A model generated the notes under the pieces. That model saw only the letters and a list, made by a program, of their open reading frames with translations, was not told the DNA's origin and made no database searches. Below, one piece after another: positions 1 to 10,826 of a stretch of DNA of 64,000 nucleotides; position 1 is the first letter of the stretch, and the number at the start of each line of letters is the position of its first letter. The position numbers and the translations under genes were made by a program. Origin of the DNA: Pseudomonas ovata (lineage in GTDB: Bacteria; Pseudomonadota; Gammaproteobacteria; Pseudomonadales; Pseudomonadaceae). The stretch covers positions 1 through 64,000 of the forward strand of contig NZ_QFFU01000006.1 in assembly GCF_003131185.1 (NCBI RefSeq), given 5' to 3'.

Positions 1-183
1 CGGTCGCGGGCAAGCGCGCTCCTACAGATCGGGTGTTTGCTGTGCGACGGCGCCGCGCCTGGAGTGCGTAGCGCTCGCAAAAATGTGTGAAACGCTGAAA
101 TTTTACGACTGCTGACGCACTCGGTCGCGGGCAAGCGCGCTCCTACAGATCGGGTGTTTGCTGTGCGACGGCGCCGCGCCTGG
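1..183. repeat. 121-bp-period duplication of a REP arm plus the phrB 3' end
   Basis: Bases 1-62 and 122-183 are identical over 62 bp. The repeated unit contains the REP arm (CGGTCGCGGGCAAGCGCGCT...) followed by the last codons and stop of phrB. The spacer at 63-121 matches the inner part of the BIME repeats at 13.5 and 36.3 kb. The left copy is therefore an orphan phrB tail joined to a half BIME. It may continue beyond the left edge of the window. Confidence 0.85.
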
Positions 184-1594
184 GCAGGTTCTTGAATGCC
201 TCCAATGCCCGGGCGCGGCTCGCGCTCAGGTCGACGATGGGGCGCGGATAGCCCTCTACACCGAACAACCCGCCATTTGCAGACGGGTCATGCACTTCCT
301 TCTTGTTCAGCCCCGCCAGTTCCGGTAGCCACTGCTTGATGAAGCGGCCTTCAGGGTCGAAGCGTTGTGACTGTGACAAAGGGTTGAAAATGCGGAAGTA
401 AGGCACCGAGTCGGTGCCGGTCGAAGAACTCCACTGCCAGCCGCCATTGTTGGCCGCCAGGTCGCCGTCGATCAGATGACGCATGAAAAAGCGCTCGCCT
501 TCACGCCAGTCGATCAACAGGTTCTTGGTCAGGAACATGGCCACGACCATGCGCAGGCGGTTGTGCATCCAGCCGGTTTCCAGCAACTGGCGCATGGCCG
601 CGTCGATGATCGGCAGTCCCGTGCGCGCCTCCTGCCAGGCTTGCAGGTCCTTGGGTGCATCACGCCAGCGCATGGCTTCGGTTTCGCTGCGAAACGCCCG
701 GTGCATCGACACCCGCGGGTAACCGACCAGCGTGTGTTTGTAGAACTCACGCCACAACAGCTCGTTGATCCAGGTCACGCTGCCAGTGTTGCCGCTGTCG
801 AATTCGCCCTGGTTGCTGTTCAGCGCGGCGTGCAGGCACTGGCGCGGCGAAATCACCCCGGCGGCCAGGTAAGCCGAAAGCTGGCTGGTGCCCGCCTTGG
901 CCGGAAAGTCGCGCTCGGTCTCGTAATAATGAATCGGTTCGTCGACAAAGGCGTCCAGGCGCCTTTTGGCTTCGGCTTCACCGGCAGGCCACAGCGCGCG
1001 CAACGTCTCGCTGGGTGCATCGAAGCCCTTCACGGTGGCCGGCACCTGGTCGCTTTTGATCGACAGCGCTGCCTGGGCGCCATGCAGCCGCTGCGGGTGT
1101 GGCGTTGCCGTGTGCAAGCGCGAATAGCAGACCTTGCGGAACTGGCTGTAGACCTGAAAGTACTGGTCGCTCTTGGTCAGGATACTGCCGGGCGGGAACA
1201 GCAACTGATCCAGGTGGCTGTGCCAGTGGATACCAGCCTTTTCCAGTGCTTGCTGCACGGCCTGGTCGCGGCGGGTTTCGTTGACGCCGTATTCTTCATT
1301 GACGTGCAGGGCTTCGACCTTCAGTTCATGGCACAGCGCGCCCAGGACGCCGGGGGCCTTGTCCCAGGTATCCGCTTCGCGGATCAGCAACGGCACATTG
1401 AGCTTGCCCAGGGCCTTTTCCAGCGCTGCCAGGTTGCGCAACCAGAAGTCGACCTTGCAGGCTGCATCATCATGGCGTTGCCACTGGGCCGGGCTGAGCA
1501 GGTACACCGCCACGGTCGGCCCTTTGCCAAGGGCGGCGTTCAGGGCGGTATTGTCGTGTATGCGCAAGTCGCTACGCAGCCAAAGCAATTGCAT
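143..1594 (-). CDS. phrB: Deoxyribodipyrimidine photolyase
   Basis: This is a light-driven DNA repair enzyme that splits cyclobutane pyrimidine dimers using FAD and an antenna chromophore. The 483 residues open with MQLLWLRSDLRIHDNTAL, typical of the N-terminal Rossmann-type antenna domain. The C-terminal FAD domain shows WMHNRLRMVVAMFLTKNLL and NNGGWQWSSSTGTDSVPYFR, the classic CPD photolyase signature. Length is normal for class I enzymes. It is the last gene of a three-gene minus-strand operon, 19 bp after the MerR regulator, so light-dependent control through that regulator is likely. Its stop codon lies inside a REP element, and its last codons are duplicated to the left. Confidence 0.96.
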   Translation of the reverse strand: MQLLWLRSDLRIHDNTALNAALGKGPTVAVYLLSPAQWQRHDDAACKVDFWLRNLAALEKALGKLNVPLLIREADTWDKAPGVLGALCHELKVEALHVNEEYGVNETRRDQAVQQALEKAGIHWHSHLDQLLFPPGSILTKSDQYFQVYSQFRKVCYSRLHTATPHPQRLHGAQAALSIKSDQVPATVKGFDAPSETLRALWPAGEAEAKRRLDAFVDEPIHYYETERDFPAKAGTSQLSAYLAAGVISPRQCLHAALNSNQGEFDSGNTGSVTWINELLWREFYKHTLVGYPRVSMHRAFRSETEAMRWRDAPKDLQAWQEARTGLPIIDAAMRQLLETGWMHNRLRMVVAMFLTKNLLIDWREGERFFMRHLIDGDLAANNGGWQWSSSTGTDSVPYFRIFNPLSQSQRFDPEGRFIKQWLPELAGLNKKEVHDPSANGGLFGVEGYPRPIVDLSASRARALEAFKNLPRRGAVAQQTPDL

Positions 1595-1613
1595 GGGCGG
1601 TGGGGTCCTTGGG

Positions 1614-2555
1614 TCAGATGATCCCGAGTCTGTTCAGCTCGCTCTGCGCTTCAAGCGGGTCGCGGGTCAGGCTCAGGTTGGCAATCGTGCCGATGCAATC
1701 AGGCAGTTCGTCATGATGGATCATCACCGCCGGGCCGCTGATCACGATCGGGCAATGGATATTGCTCAGCAGCCTGGGCAACTGGCCGAGGTTAAGGGCT
1801 TTGCTGGCATACAACAGGACCGCACGCGGGGCGAGGTATTCGGCCGCCAGCGCCAGTTCGCCTGTCGGCAGCGGTCCATCGAACACTTCGACCGGGCAAT
1901 CGGCGCTGCTGATCAGCCAGGCCGCCAGCCACAGGTGCGGCTCAAAAGGCAGGTCGGACTGATTGACCAGCAGCAGCGGTGCGCCACTGAGCTGGCGGTT
2001 GTTGTGATAGATCCGGGCGCCGAATTTGCTGCGCAGCCAACCGTGGAAAAACAGCCGTTCCATCTGGCTGCCGAACTGGTTCTGCCAGCGCACGTCCAGC
2101 TCGGCCAGCAGTGGCATCAGTAACTGCTCACACAGGGTGCGGGGCGGGTAAAGGGACATGGCCTGGTTGAAGAGATCGTCCACACGGCGTTCGGCCAGCG
2201 CGGTGATGGCTTGCAGCAATGACTGGCGCAACTGATCCCAGTCGCTGCCGGGCGCCAGCGGGATGACGCTGTCGGTGTTGTCCAGCAGGGCCTTGACCTG
2301 GCTGACCGAGACGCCACGGTTGAGCCAGGTCAGAATTTTCATGACCCGCTGCACGTGCTCGTCGGAATACAGGCGATGACCCTTGGCGGTGCGGTGCGGG
2401 ACGATCAGCCCGTAGCGGCGTTCCCAGGCACGCAAGGTCACAGCGTTGACGCCGGTCTGGCGGGCGACCTCGCGGATCGGCAGCCAGCCGTCGGGCAGGG
2501 TGTAAGGAAGAGCGGGGTCCTGGGGTTCAGGTGCCGCTTTGTAGGCTGGGTTCAT
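1614..2555 (-). CDS. MerR-family regulator, class II LitR/PplR-like
   Basis: A 313-residue regulator. The N-terminal MerR helix-turn-helix (residues about 24-90) includes IREVARQTGVNAVTLRAWER and RYGLIVPHRTAKGHRLYSD. The C-terminal part resembles the B12-binding region of CarH/LitR photosensors, but I do not see the DxHxxG or ExxH cobalamin motifs. That fits the class II LitR proteins known in P. putida (PplR), which sense light through a partner LOV protein. It sits 2 bp after the DUF523/DUF1722 gene and just before phrB. Paired TTGTACAA boxes bracket the operon promoter, which suggests autorepression. The class II assignment is inference from motif absence and synteny. Confidence 0.85.
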   Translation of the reverse strand: MNPAYKAAPEPQDPALPYTLPDGWLPIREVARQTGVNAVTLRAWERRYGLIVPHRTAKGHRLYSDEHVQRVMKILTWLNRGVSVSQVKALLDNTDSVIPLAPGSDWDQLRQSLLQAITALAERRVDDLFNQAMSLYPPRTLCEQLLMPLLAELDVRWQNQFGSQMERLFFHGWLRSKFGARIYHNNRQLSGAPLLLVNQSDLPFEPHLWLAAWLISSADCPVEVFDGPLPTGELALAAEYLAPRAVLLYASKALNLGQLPRLLSNIHCPIVISGPAVMIHHDELPDCIGTIANLSLTRDPLEAQSELNRLGII

Positions 2556-2557
2556 GT

Positions 2558-3520
2558 TCAGATCGCATTTCGCAGGCTGAGAGGTTCCGGGTGCGGCTGC
2601 ATGTAGACCTGCAAGGCCACATAAGGGTCTGGATGATGACGGAAATGGTGCTTGAGCAAGGTCAATGGCACGACCAGCGGTACGATGCCGTTTCGGTATT
2701 GAGTAATCAACGCCTGCAATTCCTGTTTGTCATCACTGCTAAGGGTCTGCTTGAGGTAGCCACTCAGATGGTGCAGCACATTGGTATGCCCGCGCCGTGT
2801 GGCGCATTTCTTGAGTGCCTGCATCAGTTGGCTGAAATAGACCGGGGCGACCTCATTCGGATCGTCGCGTCCCATGCTGCCCAACAGCTTGCCCAGTGCA
2901 TGGTATTGAACCACGTCGCTGGCCATCACCTGGTATTTATAGCGCGAATGAAATTCGGTCAGGGCACGACGGGTGATGCCGGTCTTGAGCAGACGTTGCC
3001 AGGCGGCGTAGGCATAGACACGGGTAATGAAGTTTTCGCGCAGCACCGGGTCGTTGAGGCGGCCGTCTTCCTCGACGGGCAGGTCGGGGTGGCGCGCACA
3101 GAACGCCTGTGCGTAGATGCCCCGGCCGCCACTCTCGAACGGCACGCCGTTGTCGCGGTACACCTTGACCCGCTCCAGGCCGCAGGAGGGTGACTTCTGC
3201 ATGAAGATATAACCGCTGATGCCGCCCAGCGCACCGGCCATGTGCTCGCCGTAATCGGCCAGTGCCTGGGTTACATCCAGGTCGGGACGCACGGTTCCCA
3301 CCGCCTTGGGATGATCGACATCGCCCACCAGCCGGATCGGCTCACGGGGAATGCCCATGCCGATTGCCACTTCAGGGCAGGTGGGAATGAAATCGAAGTA
3401 GGTGTCCAGAGACTGGGTGCAGAGGTCGGACTGCTTGTGCCCGCCATTGAAGCGGACCTCAATGCCCATGAGGCAGGCACTGACGGCCAGTTTGGGCTTT
3501 TCGATCACGGGCTGGAGCAT
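2558..3520 (-). CDS. DUF523 and DUF1722 (YbgA) two-domain protein
   Basis: A 320-residue protein. The N-terminal DUF523 domain shows VSACLMGIEVRFNGGHK, an early CPEV motif and KSPSCG, giving three cysteine positions expected in this family. The C-terminal DUF1722/YbgA domain begins around residue 190 (LTEFHSRYKYQVMASD). Biochemistry is not established. In many proteobacteria the pair is linked to photolyase genes, as here, and a role in light or UV response is inferred from that. The start at 3520 has a good GAGGTG ribosome site. It is the first gene of the operon leading to the MerR regulator and phrB. Confidence 0.9.
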   Translation of the reverse strand: MLQPVIEKPKLAVSACLMGIEVRFNGGHKQSDLCTQSLDTYFDFIPTCPEVAIGMGIPREPIRLVGDVDHPKAVGTVRPDLDVTQALADYGEHMAGALGGISGYIFMQKSPSCGLERVKVYRDNGVPFESGGRGIYAQAFCARHPDLPVEEDGRLNDPVLRENFITRVYAYAAWQRLLKTGITRRALTEFHSRYKYQVMASDVVQYHALGKLLGSMGRDDPNEVAPVYFSQLMQALKKCATRRGHTNVLHHLSGYLKQTLSSDDKQELQALITQYRNGIVPLVVPLTLLKHHFRHHPDPYVALQVYMQPHPEPLSLRNAI

Positions 3521-3541
3521 TGCACACCTCGGTTCAGGAAC

Positions 3542-3617
3542 TTGTACAGATGACCATCGTTGTACAATTGAAGTTCATGATAGATGCGAGGTTGTACAAG
3601 TCAATTTTTTTGTATAA
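3542..3617. promoter_or_regulatory. Paired TTGTACAA boxes (putative LitR/PplR operators)
   Basis: Four 8-mers lie here: TTGTACAG at 3542, TTGTACAA at 3560, TTGTACAA at 3592 and TTGTATAA at 3610. They form two pairs, each with an 18-bp centre-to-centre repeat and a 10-bp spacer. A third pair with the same geometry lies at 4885-4910. The left pair lies between the -10 element and the first gene, and the right pair overlaps the -35. MerR-type regulators bind such dyads, and the LitR-like gene is the second gene of the operon. Confidence 0.7.
3577..3604 (-). promoter_or_regulatory. Sigma-70-type promoter of the YbgA-MerR-phrB operon
   Basis: On the minus strand a TTGACT -35 element (3604-3599) and a TATCAT -10 element (3582-3577) are separated by 16 bp. 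This places transcription start about 50 bp upstream of the DUF523/DUF1722 start at 3520. It is flanked by the putative LitR boxes. Confidence 0.65.
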
Positions 3618-3639
3618 GGCTGTTCAGTGGGTGTGAGCC

Positions 3640-5140
<1,501 letters not shown>

Positions 5141-6043
5141 ATGCACATCTTGCTGACCGGCGGTACAGGGTTGATCGGTAAAGCGCTTTGCCAGTTCTGG
5201 CAGGACCAGGGGCATCAATTGACGGTGTGGAGCCGTCACCCTGATCAGGTGCAACGACACTGTGGTGCGCACGTACATGCCGTCGCCTCACTGGCGCAAC
5301 TGGACGGCCAGGCGGTGGATGCCGTGATCAATCTGGCCGGCGCGCCGATTGCCGACCGGCCCTGGACCCGCAAGCGCCGCCTGTTGTTGTGGGAAAGCCG
5401 CATCAACCTCACCGAACAATTGCTGGCCTGGATCGAGCGCCAGCCGCAACGACCCCGGGTGCTGCTGTCCGGCTCGGCGGTGGGCTGGTACGGCGACGGT
5501 GGCGAGCGCGAGCTGGACGAGACTGCCCAGCCGGTAAAAGAGGACTTTGCCAGCCACCTGTGTCTGGCCTGGGAAGAAACCGCCCAGCGCGCCGAAGCCT
5601 TGGGTGTGCGGGTTGTGCTGCTGCGCACCGGTCTGGTGTTGTCTGGCCAGGGCGGTATGCTCCAGCGCCTGTTGCCACCGTTTCGCTTTGGTCTGGGTGG
5701 GCCGATCGGCAATGGCCGGCAATGGATGCCGTGGGTGCACATCGATGATCAGGTCGGCGCGATCGATTTCCTGCTGAACCACAGCGAGGCGCGCGGCCCC
5801 TACAACCTGTGCGCTCCCCACCCTGTACGCAACCGTGAACTGGCCAAGACCCTGGGCCGCGCGCTGCACCGGCCGGCGATCATGCCGCTGCCGGGCCTGG
5901 CGCTGCGCATCATGCTCGGCGAAATGTCCGGCCTGCTGCTGGGCGGCCAGCGTGCCCGGCCGGTGCGCCTGCAAGAGGCTGGCTACACCTTCCGCTTTAC
6001 CGAATTGCACGACGCCCTGCGCAACGTGCTGGGCTCCCACTGA
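5141..6043 (+). CDS. TIGR01777 family NAD-dependent epimerase-like protein (YfcH type)
   Basis: A 300-residue SDR-type protein. The N-terminus [17 protein letters not shown] gives the GxxGxxG dinucleotide motif. [16 protein letters not shown] and [12 protein letters not shown] are characteristic of TIGR01777/YfcH proteins, and the C-terminal DUF1731-like part ([19 protein letters not shown]) is present. Substrate is unknown. It begins a plus-strand pair with hemH, 13 bp apart, an arrangement conserved in pseudomonads. The start follows an AAGGATACC ribosome site. Confidence 0.92.
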   Translation: MHILLTGGTGLIGKALCQFWQDQGHQLTVWSRHPDQVQRHCGAHVHAVASLAQLDGQAVDAVINLAGAPIADRPWTRKRRLLLWESRINLTEQLLAWIERQPQRPRVLLSGSAVGWYGDGGERELDETAQPVKEDFASHLCLAWEETAQRAEALGVRVVLLRTGLVLSGQGGMLQRLLPPFRFGLGGPIGNGRQWMPWVHIDDQVGAIDFLLNHSEARGPYNLCAPHPVRNRELAKTLGRALHRPAIMPLPGLALRIMLGEMSGLLLGGQRARPVRLQEAGYTFRFTELHDALRNVLGSH

Positions 6044-6056
6044 AATAGGATCTTGC

Positions 6057-7094
6057 ATGACCGATCATGCGCTGTTGCTGATCAATCTGGGCTCGCCCGC
6101 GTCTACCAGCGTCGCGGACGTGCGCCGTTACCTCAATCAGTTTTTGATGGACCCGTATGTCATCGACCTGCCGTGGCCGGTGCGCCGCTTGCTGGTGTCG
6201 CTGATCCTGATCAAGCGCCCCGAGCAGTCGGCCCATGCCTATGCCTCGATCTGGTGGGAGGAGGGCTCGCCACTGGTCGAGATCAGCCGCCGCCTGCAGA
6301 CGCAGATGCATGCGCAGTGGACGCAAGGGCCGGTAGAACTGGCCATGCGCTACGGCCAGCCCTCCATCGAGTCGGCACTGCAGCGTCTGGCCGGGCAGGG
6401 CATTCGCAAGGTCACCCTGGCGCCGTTGTACCCGCAGTTTGCCGACAGTACGGTCACCACGGTGATCGAGGAAGCCCGGCGCGTGGTGCGCAAGCATGGG
6501 CTGGACATGCAGTTTTCACGGGTCCAGCCGTTCTATGACCAGCCTGAATACCTCGACGCGCTGGTGCAGAGCGTGCGTCCGCACCTTGCAGAGCCTTACG
6601 ATCATTTATTGCTGAGTTTTCACGGCTTGCCGGAGCGACATTTGCGCAAGCTCGACCCGACCGGCAGTTGCTGCCTGCAAAGCGATGATTGCTGCCTCAA
6701 GGCCCCGCCCGAAGTCGTCGCCACCTGCTACCGTGCGCAGTGCATCCAGTCAGCAGCGGCCTTTGCCCGGCTCATGGGGCTGCCTGATGGCAAGTGGTCG
6801 GTGTCGTTCCAGTCGCGCCTGGGCCGGGCCAAGTGGATCGAGCCCTACACCGAACAGCGCCTGGACGAACTGGCCGCCCAGGGCGTCAAGCGCCTGCTGG
6901 TGATGTGCCCGGCGTTCGTCGCCGACTGCATCGAGACGCTGGAGGAGATTGGCGATCGCGGTGCCGAACAGTTCAAGGAAGCCGGTGGCCATGAACTGGT
7001 GCTGGTGCCCTGCCTGAACGACGACCCGAACTGGGCCGCCGCGCTCAATACGCTCTGCGAGCGCGCGCCAGCGCTCTACCAGAGCATCACCTAG
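6057..7094 (+). CDS. hemH: Ferrochelatase
   Basis: Inserts Fe(II) into protoporphyrin IX, the last step of protoheme synthesis. The 345-residue protein starts [14 protein letters not shown]. It has [12 protein letters not shown], the catalytic-histidine motif [11 protein letters not shown] and [15 protein letters not shown] with the conserved metal-site glutamate. Four cysteines in the segment [11 protein letters not shown] could be unusual ligands, but no assigned cluster motif was recognised. The ATG at 6057 lies 13 bp after the epimerase gene, so the longer upstream reading frame is not used. Its TAG stop shares a CTAG palindrome with the stop of the convergent uraA. Confidence 0.96.
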   Translation: MTDHALLLINLGSPASTSVADVRRYLNQFLMDPYVIDLPWPVRRLLVSLILIKRPEQSAHAYASIWWEEGSPLVEISRRLQTQMHAQWTQGPVELAMRYGQPSIESALQRLAGQGIRKVTLAPLYPQFADSTVTTVIEEARRVVRKHGLDMQFSRVQPFYDQPEYLDALVQSVRPHLAEPYDHLLLSFHGLPERHLRKLDPTGSCCLQSDDCCLKAPPEVVATCYRAQCIQSAAAFARLMGLPDGKWSVSFQSRLGRAKWIEPYTEQRLDELAAQGVKRLLVMCPAFVADCIETLEEIGDRGAEQFKEAGGHELVLVPCLNDDPNWAAALNTLCERAPALYQSIT

Positions 7095-8362
7095 GCATCA
7101 TCGGCCTGCTTGTGCTTCCACCCGTCATTGCCCGGCAGAATCAGGTTCAGGGCAATGGCGGTGATGGCGCACAAGGCAATGCCTTTGAGGCCGAAGTCAT
7201 CGGGCCCGGTGCCGGTGCCGATCAACACGCCGCCGATGCCGAATACCAGCGTGACCGAGACGATCACCAGGTTGCGCGCCTCGCTCAGGTCCACCTTGTG
7301 GCGGATCATGGTGTTCAGGCCTACCGCAGCGATAGAGCCGAAGAGCAGGCACAGGATGCCGCCCATCACCGGCACCGGAATGCTTTGCAGCAAGGCACCG
7401 AACTTGCCGACAAACGCCAGGCTGATGGCGAAGATCGACGCCCAGGTCATGATTTTCGGGTTGTAGTTCTTGGTCAGCATCACCGCCCCGGTGACCTCGG
7501 CATAGGTGGTGTTGGGCGGGCCGCCGAACAGACCGGCCGTGGTGGTGGCGATGCCATCGCCCAACAGCGTGCGATGCAGGCCGGGTTTTTTCAGGTAGTC
7601 ACGGCCCGTCACGCTGCCCACCGCAATCACGCCGCCGATGTGCTCGATGGCCGGTGCCAGTGCCACCGGCACAATGAACAGAATGGCCTGCCAGTTGAAT
7701 TCCGGTGCCGTGAAGTTCGGCATCGCCAGCCAAGGGGCGGCAGCGATTTTGGCCGTGTCGACCACGCCAAACCAGAACGCCATGCCAAAGCCCACCAGCA
7801 CGCCGGAAATGATTGGCACCAGCTTGAAGATGCCACGGCCGAATACGGCCACCACCAGCGTGGTGAGCAGTGCAGGCATGGAGATCCACATGGCGGTCTG
7901 ATAGGGAATCAGTTCGGCACCGTCGCCGGATTTGCCCATCGCCATGTTCGCCGCAATCGGTGCCATGGCCAGGCCGATGGAAATCACCACCGGACCAATG
8001 ACCACCGGCGGCAGCAGGCGGTCGATAAAGCCGGTGCCCTTGATCTTCACCGCCAGCCCCAGGAAGGTGTAGACAAAGCCCGCCGCCATGATGCCGCCCA
8101 TGGTCGCGGCCAGGCCGAACTGGCCCTTGGCAAGAATGATCGGGGTGATGAAGGCAAAGCTGGAGGCCAGGAACACCGGCACCTGACGGCCCGTCACCAC
8201 CTGGAACAGCAAGGTGCCCAGGCCTGCCGTGAACAGCGCGACATTGGGGTCAAGCCCTGTGATCAGCGGCATCAATACCAGCGCGCCGAACGCCACGAAC
8301 AGCATCTGCGCCCCTGACAGCACCGTGCGCCACAGGGGATCGTTGAACTCGTCGGGCTTCAT
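7091..8362 (-). CDS. uraA: Uracil permease (nucleobase:cation symporter-2)
   Basis: An inner-membrane uracil:proton symporter of the NCS2 family, 423 residues from the ATG at 8362 ([20 protein letters not shown]). About 12-14 hydrophobic segments are visible, with the NCS2 substrate-site motif region [14 protein letters not shown] and the later [15 protein letters not shown]. It lies 4 bp after upp, so uracil uptake and salvage are co-expressed. A longer frame upstream runs into upp and has no better ribosome site. The gene ends tail-to-tail with hemH, sharing CTAG. Confidence 0.94.
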   Translation of the reverse strand: MKPDEFNDPLWRTVLSGAQMLFVAFGALVLMPLITGLDPNVALFTAGLGTLLFQVVTGRQVPVFLASSFAFITPIILAKGQFGLAATMGGIMAAGFVYTFLGLAVKIKGTGFIDRLLPPVVIGPVVISIGLAMAPIAANMAMGKSGDGAELIPYQTAMWISMPALLTTLVVAVFGRGIFKLVPIISGVLVGFGMAFWFGVVDTAKIAAAPWLAMPNFTAPEFNWQAILFIVPVALAPAIEHIGGVIAVGSVTGRDYLKKPGLHRTLLGDGIATTTAGLFGGPPNTTYAEVTGAVMLTKNYNPKIMTWASIFAISLAFVGKFGALLQSIPVPVMGGILCLLFGSIAAVGLNTMIRHKVDLSEARNLVIVSVTLVFGIGGVLIGTGTGPDDFGLKGIALCAITAIALNLILPGNDGWKHKQADDA

Positions 8363-8366
8363 CGGA

Positions 8367-9005
8367 TCAGGCGTCCTTCTGCTTGGTGCCGAAGATCTTG
8401 TCACCGGCATCGCCCAGGCCCGGAATGATGTAGCCGTGCTCGTTCAGCCGCTCGTCGATGGATGCGGTGTAGACCTGGACGTCCGGGTGCGCCTTTTCCA
8501 CGGCGGCAATGCCTTCGGGTGCCGCCACCAGAACCATGGCGCGGATTTCCCGGCAGCCGGCTTTCTTGAGCAGGTCGATGGTGGCAACCATGGAGCTGCC
8601 GGTGGCCAGCATCGGGTCGATGATCATGGCCAGGCGTTCGTTGATTTCCGGTACCAGCTTTTCCAGGTAGGTGTGGGCCTGCAGGGTTTCTTCGTTGCGC
8701 GCCACGCCCACGGCGCTGACCTTGGCACCCGGGATCAGGCTGAGCACGCCGTCGAGCATGCCGATACCGGCGCGCAGGATCGGCACCACAGTGATTTTCT
8801 TGCCGGCGATTTTCTCGACCTGCACGCTGCCGGCCCAGCCCTGGATTTCGTAGTTCTCCAGCGGCAGGTCGGCGGTGGCTTCATAGGTCAGCAGCGCGCC
8901 GACTTCCTGCGCCAGCTCACGGAAATTCTTGGTGCTGATATCGGCGCGGCGCATCAGGCCGAGCTTGTGGCGAATCAACGGATGACGGATTTCACGGACG
9001 GGCAT
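8367..9005 (-). CDS. upp: Uracil phosphoribosyltransferase
   Basis: Converts uracil and PRPP to UMP in pyrimidine salvage. It has 212 residues from the ATG at 9005 ([20 protein letters not shown]), preceded by AGGAGTCC. The PRPP-binding loop is seen as [13 protein letters not shown] and the uracil-binding C-terminal region as [16 protein letters not shown]. Length matches the family (about 208-212). It is the first gene of the upp-uraA operon and is divergent from the hypoxanthine phosphoribosyltransferase gene. Confidence 0.96.
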   Translation of the reverse strand: MPVREIRHPLIRHKLGLMRRADISTKNFRELAQEVGALLTYEATADLPLENYEIQGWAGSVQVEKIAGKKITVVPILRAGIGMLDGVLSLIPGAKVSAVGVARNEETLQAHTYLEKLVPEINERLAMIIDPMLATGSSMVATIDLLKKAGCREIRAMVLVAAPEGIAAVEKAHPDVQVYTASIDERLNEHGYIIPGLGDAGDKIFGTKQKDA

Positions 9006-9104
9006 GGGCAAGGACTCCTGGGATACGGGCAAAAAACGGCCTAGATTAATCGATTGTCCGATAACTGTCCCGCGGGCGCTGCGCCTGACTGCCAGCACGG
9101 TACA

Positions 9105-9158
9105 ATCGCGCAGCCAGCACCGGGCTGCTGACACAACAGCATCGCGCAGCCAGCACCG
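9105..9158. repeat. 18-bp direct repeat between upp and hpt
   Basis: ATCGCGCAGCCAGCACCG occurs exactly at 9105-9122 and 9141-9158, a 36-bp period. The segment between includes GGGCTGCTG, which can pair with the CAGC parts to form a hairpin. It sits in the divergent regulatory region of two salvage genes. Confidence 0.7.
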
Positions 9159-9261
9159 CGCCTGCATCAGCCATACTGGCAACGTTAGTCCATATCCACT
9201 TGCCCTGAGTGCAACGGATGCGTACCTTTGCCGGTTTTTCCCACGTTACCTGGAGTCACTG

Positions 9262-9819
9262 ATGTCCGCTGATCTCGAGCATATCCGTCAAATCATGCAC
9301 GAGGCTGACTGCCTGTATACCGACGCCGAAGTCGAGGCGGCCATTGCCCGTGTCGGCGCCCAGATCAATGCCACGCTGGCCGACCGCAACCCGGTGGTGT
9401 TCTGCGTGATGAATGGCGGCCTGATCTTTTCCGGCAAGCTGTTGACCCACCTGAACTTCCCGCTGGAAGCGTCCTACCTGCACGCCACGCGCTATCGCAA
9501 CGAAACCAGTGGTGGCGAGCTGTTCTGGAAGGCCAAGCCGGAAGTGTCGTTCATCGATCGCGACGTGCTGATCATCGACGACATCCTCGATGAAGGTCAC
9601 ACCCTGGGGGCGATCATCGATTTCTGTCGCCACGCCGGTGCCCGTGCAGTACACACCGCGGTGCTGATCAACAAGGAACACGACCGCAAGGCGCGTCCTG
9701 ATCTCAAGGCCGACTATGTGGGCCTGCCCTGCATCGACCGCTTCATCTTTGGCTACGGCATGGACTACAAAGGCTACTGGCGCAATGCAGCCGGTATCTT
9801 CGCGGTTAAAGGCATGTAA
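9262..9819 (+). CDS. hpt: Hypoxanthine-guanine phosphoribosyltransferase
   Basis: A purine salvage enzyme making IMP/GMP from hypoxanthine/guanine and PRPP. It has 185 residues from the ATG at 9262 (MSADLEHIRQIMHEADCLY), after TGGAGTCACTG. The PRPP motif is VLIIDDILDEGHTLGAI, with the expected acidic pair. FCVMNGGLIF is the pyrophosphate loop. The frame extends upstream to 9004 without family-like sequence. Divergent from upp, this forms a nucleobase salvage locus. Base specificity is inferred from family only. Confidence 0.92.
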   Translation: MSADLEHIRQIMHEADCLYTDAEVEAAIARVGAQINATLADRNPVVFCVMNGGLIFSGKLLTHLNFPLEASYLHATRYRNETSGGELFWKAKPEVSFIDRDVLIIDDILDEGHTLGAIIDFCRHAGARAVHTAVLINKEHDRKARPDLKADYVGLPCIDRFIFGYGMDYKGYWRNAAGIFAVKGM

Positions 9820-9875
9820 CAGTCGTCCTGCGGCAAGCACGCCCGGCAGGCTCATGGAATGGGATAGTGGTGTTG

Positions 9876-10358
9876 ATGAAAGCATTGATGATACCCGGCG
9901 CCCTGGCGCTGGCCCTGTCGGGCGAGGTGGCCCTGGCCGGGCCGATGCACGAGCAATACCTGCCGGCTGACGAGCAGAACCTGCGCGTCGGCGCACCAGA
10001 GCAGCAACAGCTGCTGCTGGTGACCGAGTATTCGGTGGTGGTCGGCAACCAGCGGCCCTCCAACCTGCAGCCGATCCCGGTCACCTCGCCGTTGTCGATC
10101 CTGCTCAAGGGCAAGCCGCTCAACAAGGGCGCGACCGTCACCCAGGTGCAGATTCACTTCGATGGCGCTGAAAGCAAGAGCCTGAAAAAGCCCGGTTATG
10201 ATGACGCCAGCCGGACCCTGACGCTGTACTACCCGCAGTCGCATTACCCGGTGCTGGTCGACCTGCTGCGCAATGAAAAGGTCTATTGCCAGTTCCTGAC
10301 CTACGCCAATGGCCACGTCTGGGCCGACCTGCACACCGCCGGCTCAAAGCCGCGTTGA
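9876..10358 (+). CDS. Pseudomonas periplasmic hypothetical protein (PA4644-like position)
   Basis: About 160 residues with an apparent signal peptide (MKALMIPGALALALSGEVALA, cleavage after ALA). The mature part carries LLLVTEYSVVVGNQRPSNL, a beta-rich region and a single cysteine near the C-terminus. No catalytic motif was recognised. ATG at 9876 is preferred, but in-frame GTG/TTG codons at 9867-9873 are possible and the ribosome site is weak. Its place between hpt and a PA4642-like gene matches conserved Pseudomonas order. Function unknown. Confidence 0.7.
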   Translation: MKALMIPGALALALSGEVALAGPMHEQYLPADEQNLRVGAPEQQQLLLVTEYSVVVGNQRPSNLQPIPVTSPLSILLKGKPLNKGATVTQVQIHFDGAESKSLKKPGYDDASRTLTLYYPQSHYPVLVDLLRNEKVYCQFLTYANGHVWADLHTAGSKPR

Positions 10359-10424
10359 GCTGACCGGGCACTGGCGATAGACTGCCCGACCCTGATGAGT
10401 GACCGCGACCCGCTGGAGTCCGTA

Positions 10425-10718
10425 ATGCGTAAAGACAAGAAGCAGATCATTGGCGATGAGATCGGCGACGATCAGATCAAGCTGTTCCTGGCGTTCGAGC
10501 CGGTCGACGCCACCTCGCCGTCGCTGCACAAGCTGATCAAGGCCTACCGCGGCCTGCGCATCGATGATTTCGAGCGTTTCCTGGGGTTCTTCCTGGAGGC
10601 CGGCCATGACCTCGATGGCCAGGACGAGAAGGGCAACACCTTCGTGACCCTGATCAAGGACCAGCGCAATGCCGAAGACTACATTGCGTTGATCGAACAG
10701 GCCCGCAGCAAGGCCTGA
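10425..10718 (+). CDS. PA4642-family small protein
   Basis: A 97-residue acidic protein of a Pseudomonas-conserved family (MRKDKKQIIGDEIGDDQIK, AYRGLRIDDFERFLGFFLEA). Helix-rich, with no signal peptide and no known catalytic motif. The ATG at 10425 has TGGAG at suitable spacing. An in-frame ATG at 10395 lacks a ribosome site. It follows the periplasmic protein gene by about 65 bp and is followed by a BIME. Function unknown. Confidence 0.75.
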   Translation: MRKDKKQIIGDEIGDDQIKLFLAFEPVDATSPSLHKLIKAYRGLRIDDFERFLGFFLEAGHDLDGQDEKGNTFVTLIKDQRNAEDYIALIEQARSKA

Positions 10719-10724
10719 CATCGC

Positions 10725-10812
10725 AGGAGCGACCCTCGGTCGCGAAGGCTTCGGCACAGGCACCACAGGTGTGCCGGCCTGACTGGCCTCTTCGCGACCG
10801 TTGGTCGCTCCC
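10725..10812. repeat. BIME (GGAGCGACC..GGTCGCGAAG type)
   Basis: Outer arms AGGAGCGACCCTCGGTCGCG (from 10725) and, inverted, TTCGCGACCGTTGGTCGCTC (near 10791-10810) enclose a smaller GGCACA/TGTGCC hairpin. This is REP-type intergenic structure between convergent genes. It may act as a bidirectional transcription barrier. Confidence 0.75.
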
Positions 10813-10826
10813 ACGGGCTGTCGGGC

